The position numbers and the translations under genes were made by a program. A stretch of DNA of 64,000 nt. Origin: an uncultured Helicobacteraceae bacterium (GTDB lineage Bacteria; Campylobacterota; Campylobacteria; Campylobacterales; Helicobacteraceae). The notes beneath the pieces were generated by a model that saw only the letters and a program-made list of their open reading frames with translations, did no database searches and was not told the origin of the DNA. Below are positions 60,307 to 64,000 of the stretch, in pieces (positions within the stretch are counted from its first letter, which is position 1; the number at the start of each line of letters is the position of its first letter). The stretch is from the NCBI GenBank assembly GCA_910578285.1, contig CAJTQL010000013.1, positions 1 to 64,000 on the forward strand, in the 5' to 3' direction.

Positions 60307-60421
60307 GCATTTTCCTTAGAAAACCCAATTGCGAGCTGCATTGGGCATAGGATTGATTTGTGTGGTCGTGATGTATGAGGGGATTTTATCATAATAAAAC
60401 ATAGACACCACGCCCCAAGAG

Positions 60422-61183
60422 CTATTGACCCATAACATGCACATATGGAACGCTGCGAATGAGCCCCGATTTGAACACCATTTCGGCATTTTGCGCGACA
60501 AAACTTGTATCAATCTTTTTTTGTTTCTCGGGAATTTGATAATTTGCTGCATAGATTTTTTTGAGAATCTCAATCTTGCGCGCCGTTGTGTCTGCCTTTT
60601 GGAGTTCATTCACAAGAATCTGCGCGCGTACATACGATTCTTGCCCATTCAATGGAACGATAATCATTTTGACATTGCTTGTCAAAAGCCGCTTGTCAAG
60701 ATTGGCAAGCTCTTCGCGGCAATAGGGGCAATCAGGGCTTGAGACAATGATTGTCGTTTGTGTTGCACCACTCTTTTGAGCTGGAATCTCCACGAAGCGC
60801 TCCGCCGGGAAACTTTCAAATAGCGCATTGAGCTGTGCATTTTTCTTGCTTTGGTTGAATGTGTCAATCTCGCTTAGCATCGATTCGATAATCGGGTCAT
60901 TTTGCTCCTTATTTGCGCTAAAAAAGAGTGCATTGAAAATCACAGCGCCTTTGCCATTGGCTGTGGCAAGAAATGGCGTGCGCTGTGCGCCTGTGGCATT
61001 GCTAAACTCGACATTGACGATGCGCATGTCGTTCATGCCCACAAGTGTTTTAGATGCAATAATTTTGACTTTGTGCCCTGTTTGCGAGAGTACTTTGGTG
61101 AGATTTTCTTCAAAGCTTGCTGCAAAAAGTTGTGTGCTACAAGCAAGAGCGAGCAAACAACAAGATAAGATTTTGTGGCTCAT
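60422..61183 (-). CDS. Periplasmic thioredoxin-fold protein, DsbC/DsbG-like
   Basis: 253 residues with a signal peptide (MSHKILSCCLLALACSTQLF), an N-terminal dimerisation-like domain and a thioredoxin domain with active site CPYC (SSPDCPYCREEL) and a cis-proline RSVPYV. Resembles H. pylori HP0231 (DsbG-like oxidase). I take ATG 61183, at the signal peptide, rather than the upstream in-frame ATG. Confidence 0.85.
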   Translation of the reverse strand: MSHKILSCCLLALACSTQLFAASFEENLTKVLSQTGHKVKIIASKTLVGMNDMRIVNVEFSNATGAQRTPFLATANGKGAVIFNALFFSANKEQNDPIIESMLSEIDTFNQSKKNAQLNALFESFPAERFVEIPAQKSGATQTTIIVSSPDCPYCREELANLDKRLLTSNVKMIIVPLNGQESYVRAQILVNELQKADTTARKIEILKKIYAANYQIPEKQKKIDTSFVAQNAEMVFKSGLIRSVPYVHVMGQ

Positions 61184-61286
61184 TTTATGATTCCTTTTGG
61201 GTAGATTTAAGCATTCTTTGCTTCTTTTTAGGATAGAATCTTCGCCTAACTTTGCAAACAATTCTTAAACATGAAAGGCTTCATAA

Positions 61287-61478
61287 ATGGCAAGACGATG
61301 TATGTATTCAGGCAAATCTCCCATGGTTGGGAATAATGTGAGCCATGCGAACAATAAAACCAAGCGGCGGCTATTGCCCAATTTGCGCACAATGCGAATC
61401 CAGCTTGAAGATGGCACACGCGTAAAGATTCGTGTCGCAGCTTCAGCACTAAGGACGCTCAAGAAAAATCGTTCCTAA
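61287..61478 (+). CDS. rpmB: 50S ribosomal protein L28
   Basis: 63-residue basic protein; MARRCMYSGKSPMVGNNVSH, NNKTKRRLLPNLRTMRIQLE and VKIRVAASALRTLKK are diagnostic. As in H. pylori (HP0491), it precedes the K+ channel gene by six bases. Confidence 0.95.
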   Translation: MARRCMYSGKSPMVGNNVSHANNKTKRRLLPNLRTMRIQLEDGTRVKIRVAASALRTLKKNRS

Positions 61479-61484
61479 ATCATC

Positions 61485-62618
61485 ATGGGCTTTTTGCAAA
61501 AGCTACAAGAACTGCTACATTGGGAGCGCAACGATCGCCCAGAAGTCGACCTTTCAGGCGAGCTCTATGAGCAGCTCAAGCCTTTTCGTCTGCCCTTCAT
61601 TTTGGTGCAGCTCGGGCTTTTTTTAGGCACGCTTGGCTATTTGCTCGTTACAGATTATACCCTTCTGCAGGCTTTTTTTCAAAGTAGCTATACCTTTACG
61701 ACTACAGGATTTGGTGCGCTTGGTGAGGACAAATTCGAGGGTCCAGCGATTTTCTATACTGCATTTTTGATGATTGCAGGTTCAGCAGTTCTTAGCTTTG
61801 CGACCATTAGCATCATCGATGTTCTCAATCGTGGCAAGCTTGTGAGTATTATCAAGGAGAGGAGAATGCTCTATCGTATCGCGCGTCTCAAAAAGCATTT
61901 TGTAATTTGTTATCATAACGAGTATACAATCCAGCTTTCACGGCAATTTCGCGAGGCACAGATTCCGTTTGTGGTGGTTGACCCTACGCCCAATTTTGAA
62001 GAAGAGGCACTCAAGTATCGCTATCCTTATTTTGTCAATGCCGACCCACATACCGAGATTGCTATGCTCAAAAGTCATCTCTCAAGTGCGCGCGGAATGA
62101 TTACCGTCTCGAAAAATGCTGCAGACAATATCGCCCAAATCGCCTCTGTGCGTCTCTTTGAAAAAGAGCTCAAACGCAAGCCCTATTATATCATTAGCAG
62201 TGCCGATTCTGACGAAGATGTTTCGCGTCTCAAAAAGCTTGGCAGTGATGTTGTTGTCTCGCCCACGCGCCTGCTTGCTCAACGCATGAGTACAATGGCA
62301 ACACGACCTGATATGGAAAATCTGCTCGAGCAATTTATGTTCAAAACAGACACACCGCTTGACCTCGAAGAGATAGTCGTTCCGCGTGTGAGCTGGATGG
62401 CGCTCAAAAGGCTCAAGGAAACACACCTAAGCGAGATTGCTCCTGTGCATATTGTCGGAATTACTGAAAGGGGCGGCAAATTCATTTCAATGCCTGATGG
62501 CAACACAGTGGTAACAAGCGAATCGAAATTGCTCATCATCGGCACATCGCAAGGGATTCGCGCTGCCAAAAAGATGATTCTCAAACACGAAAAACCCGAG
62601 GAGTTGAAATATGTTTAA
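61485..62618 (+). CDS. Potassium channel with RCK/TrkA-N domains
   Basis: Homologue of H. pylori HpKchA (HP0490). 377 residues. Two membrane helices around a P-loop, filter region TTTGFGA at residues 72-78 (Phe in place of the usual Tyr), then the cytoplasmic RCK module: TrkA-N (HFVICYHNEYTIQLSRQF, Rossmann without the full GxGxxG) and a C-terminal TrkA-C (APVHIVGITERGGKFI). It controls K+ uptake. The last eight bases overlap the argJ start. Confidence 0.88.
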   Translation: MGFLQKLQELLHWERNDRPEVDLSGELYEQLKPFRLPFILVQLGLFLGTLGYLLVTDYTLLQAFFQSSYTFTTTGFGALGEDKFEGPAIFYTAFLMIAGSAVLSFATISIIDVLNRGKLVSIIKERRMLYRIARLKKHFVICYHNEYTIQLSRQFREAQIPFVVVDPTPNFEEEALKYRYPYFVNADPHTEIAMLKSHLSSARGMITVSKNAADNIAQIASVRLFEKELKRKPYYIISSADSDEDVSRLKKLGSDVVVSPTRLLAQRMSTMATRPDMENLLEQFMFKTDTPLDLEEIVVPRVSWMALKRLKETHLSEIAPVHIVGITERGGKFISMPDGNTVVTSESKLLIIGTSQGIRAAKKMILKHEKPEELKYV

Positions 62619-63825
62619 TCTGTTTTCTCTCGATTCTGGAATCTGCGCCCCGAGTGGTTTTTTTGCTGATGGACTTTCGGCAGGACTAAAGCCGCCAAGC
62701 GCAAATGGAAAGAAATCGCTTGATGTCGCTTTTGTGCATGCGCACACGCTTTGTGATGTATTTGCGCTCTTCACAACAAATGCCTTTGATGCCGCGCCAA
62801 TTAAGCACGCAAAGGCGCTCATCGCCGCAAATGGCGGCGCGCTCAAAAGCAATTTTGTGCTTGTCAATACGAAGAATGCAAATGCGATGACAGGCAAAGA
62901 AGGCGTTGCTGATGTGCAGAATCTGCTGCATGCGTTGCAAGAAAAACACCCACAGATTCATAATCCGCTCATGAGCTCTACAGGCGTGATTGGCGTGCGT
63001 CTGCCAATGGAGAAAATTTCGAGTGTCTTTAGCGAGATAGATTTGAACGCACGCAACCCACACAACGCCGCGAATGCGATTCTCACAACCGACCGATTCA
63101 CCAAAGAAATCGCGTTTGAAGTCAAAACCGACAGCGGCACATTCACAATCGGCGCGATGTGTAAAGGCGCGGGAATGATTCACCCTAGCCTTGCAACAAT
63201 GCTCTGCTTCATCACCACAGATGCATGTGTCCCGCGCGAGGAAGGGCAGGAGCTTTTGCGGCTTGCAAGCGAAGAAAGCTTCAACGCTGTGAGTGTCGAT
63301 GGCGATATGTCGACAAACGACACGGTGCTCTTGCTCGCAAACGGGCAAAGTGGCGTGTTTGAGCGCGAGGCGTTCTTATATGCACTCAAAACAGCACTGC
63401 ACAAGCTCGCGACAGACATGGCGCGCGATGGCGAAGGTGCAAATAAGCTTGTTGCCTTTGAAGTATGCGGCGCAAAGAATCGCGAACAAGCAAAGCGAGC
63501 GGCACGTGCGCTGTCATGTTCGTTGCTTGTCAAGACTGCGATTTTTGGTTGCGACCCAAATTGGGGCAGAATCGCCTCAACAATTGGCGCAAGCGGTGTG
63601 GATTGCGATGAATTGATGCTCACGATTTCTTTTGGTGATGTCTGCGTGTATCGCCATGGCGAGATTCTATTCGATGCGGCGACAGAAGCGCGCGCCGCCG
63701 AGATGATGCGCGCCGAATCATTACGCATTGTGTGTGATTTGGGGCAAGGCGATGGCGTGTTTGTTGCATATGGTTGCGATTTGGGCTATAATTATATAAA
63801 AATAAACGCGGATTACCGCTCGTAG
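62611..63825 (+). CDS. argJ: Glutamate N-acetyltransferase / ornithine acetyltransferase
   Basis: Transfers the acetyl group between N-acetylornithine and glutamate in arginine synthesis. 404 residues, ATP-independent, self-processing between KGAGMIHPSLA and the nucleophile Thr196 (ATML). STGVIG (123-128) forms the oxyanion hole. IFGCDPNWGRI completes the site. It starts within the K+ channel gene end. H. pylori lacks this pathway. The minus strand shows long open frames here that are shadows. Confidence 0.93.
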   Translation: MFNLFSLDSGICAPSGFFADGLSAGLKPPSANGKKSLDVAFVHAHTLCDVFALFTTNAFDAAPIKHAKALIAANGGALKSNFVLVNTKNANAMTGKEGVADVQNLLHALQEKHPQIHNPLMSSTGVIGVRLPMEKISSVFSEIDLNARNPHNAANAILTTDRFTKEIAFEVKTDSGTFTIGAMCKGAGMIHPSLATMLCFITTDACVPREEGQELLRLASEESFNAVSVDGDMSTNDTVLLLANGQSGVFEREAFLYALKTALHKLATDMARDGEGANKLVAFEVCGAKNREQAKRAARALSCSLLVKTAIFGCDPNWGRIASTIGASGVDCDELMLTISFGDVCVYRHGEILFDAATEARAAEMMRAESLRIVCDLGQGDGVFVAYGCDLGYNYIKINADYRS

Positions 63826-63835
63826 TTGGAAAACA

Positions 63836-64000
63836 ATGCAGCAAATTGGTTCTCGAGAGCTTGCACAATATCTCCATGGCAAGTTTGACTGGCTCAAAAC
63901 TTATATCAAAAGCCACCCTTTGCCTGATATCTTTAGTGCGCCACATATTGACCCAAAAATGCGCGCAACAGAGGCTGCAAAGCTCGTTTTGCCTGTGCTC
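63836..64000 (+). CDS. Partial gene at the window end
   Basis: ATG at 63836 after TTGGAAAACA, reading MQQIGSRELAQYLHGKFDWL and staying open to the last base (55 codons). Soluble, helical. It follows argJ closely and may be in the same operon. Too little to identify. Confidence 0.7.
   Translation, partial: MQQIGSRELAQYLHGKFDWLKTYIKSHPLPDIFSAPHIDPKMRATEAAKLVLPVL

Noticed and set aside
62686..63348. 220-codon minus-strand frame
   Set aside because: Antisense shadow of argJ; Cys/His-rich and no start signal.

Overview
The window looks like chromosome of a Helicobacter other than H. pylori, probably one of the enterohepatic type. This is inferred from gene content and order. csd3, a Nudix gene, pgbA and glcD follow one another as in H. 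pylori HP0506-HP0509. rpmB is followed by a TrkA-type K+ channel gene as in HP0491-HP0490. typA, nrdA, modABC, pseH/pseI, lysA and thrC all read as epsilonproteobacterial proteins. argJ (arginine synthesis), which H. pylori lacks, argues against H. pylori itself. Coding density is high, genes often overlap by 4 bases (ATGA, TAATG), and I see no rRNA, tRNA, CRISPR array or complete insertion sequence.

Layout. 0-0.55 kb: dispersed structured repeats. 0.55-2.4 kb: an EF-hand protein and two small unknown genes. 2.5-6.4 kb: conserved csd3-nudix-pgbA-glcD run. 6.5-8.1 kb: an ImmA/IrrE-type peptidase gene coupled to a DUF4411-like PIN gene broken by one TAG. 8.2-14.7 kb: a four-gene minus-strand accessory operon in the order HerA/FtsK-like ATPase, HNH (WHE-type) nuclease toxin, probable immunity protein, dynamin-like GTPase. 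14.8-21.6 kb: radical SAM protein, orphan TRAP binding protein, small membrane proteins, HAD phosphatase, glycosyltransferase 9 and the molybdate operon. 21.8-23.1 kb: a TPR-LicD gene. 23.4-29.6 kb: porin, thrC, DUF3373 outer-membrane protein and small genes. 29.6-35.4 kb: a repeat-flanked island of secreted and Ca2+-loop proteins. 35.6-45.2 kb: lactate dehydrogenase, SDR, typA, nrdA, PIN-PhoH. 45.1-50.5 kb: AT-rich island of a PAAR-like protein, membrane proteins and small partners, reminiscent of a type VI secretion effector/immunity island. 50.7-52.5 kb: pseudaminic acid genes. 52.5-57.5 kb: TPR protein and a complete PrtD/PrtE/TolC type I secretion system. 57.5-64 kb: SIMPL protein, lysA, methyltransferase, Dsb-like protein, rpmB, K+ channel, argJ.

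The most striking feature is repeat-mediated switching. A C10 tract (minus strand) at the start of the HerA gene and another between the TPR and LicD halves of one gene each put the gene one base out of frame; a C9 tract restores one open frame in both. So a HerA-nuclease-GTPase conflict module and a surface-glycan gene both look phase-variable, and both are OFF as sequenced. An (AT)11 repeat at the start of a membrane-protein gene in the AT-rich island is a third candidate, currently ON. I consider the phase-variable HerA / HNH toxin / immunity / dynamin operon the best candidate for an undescribed system.
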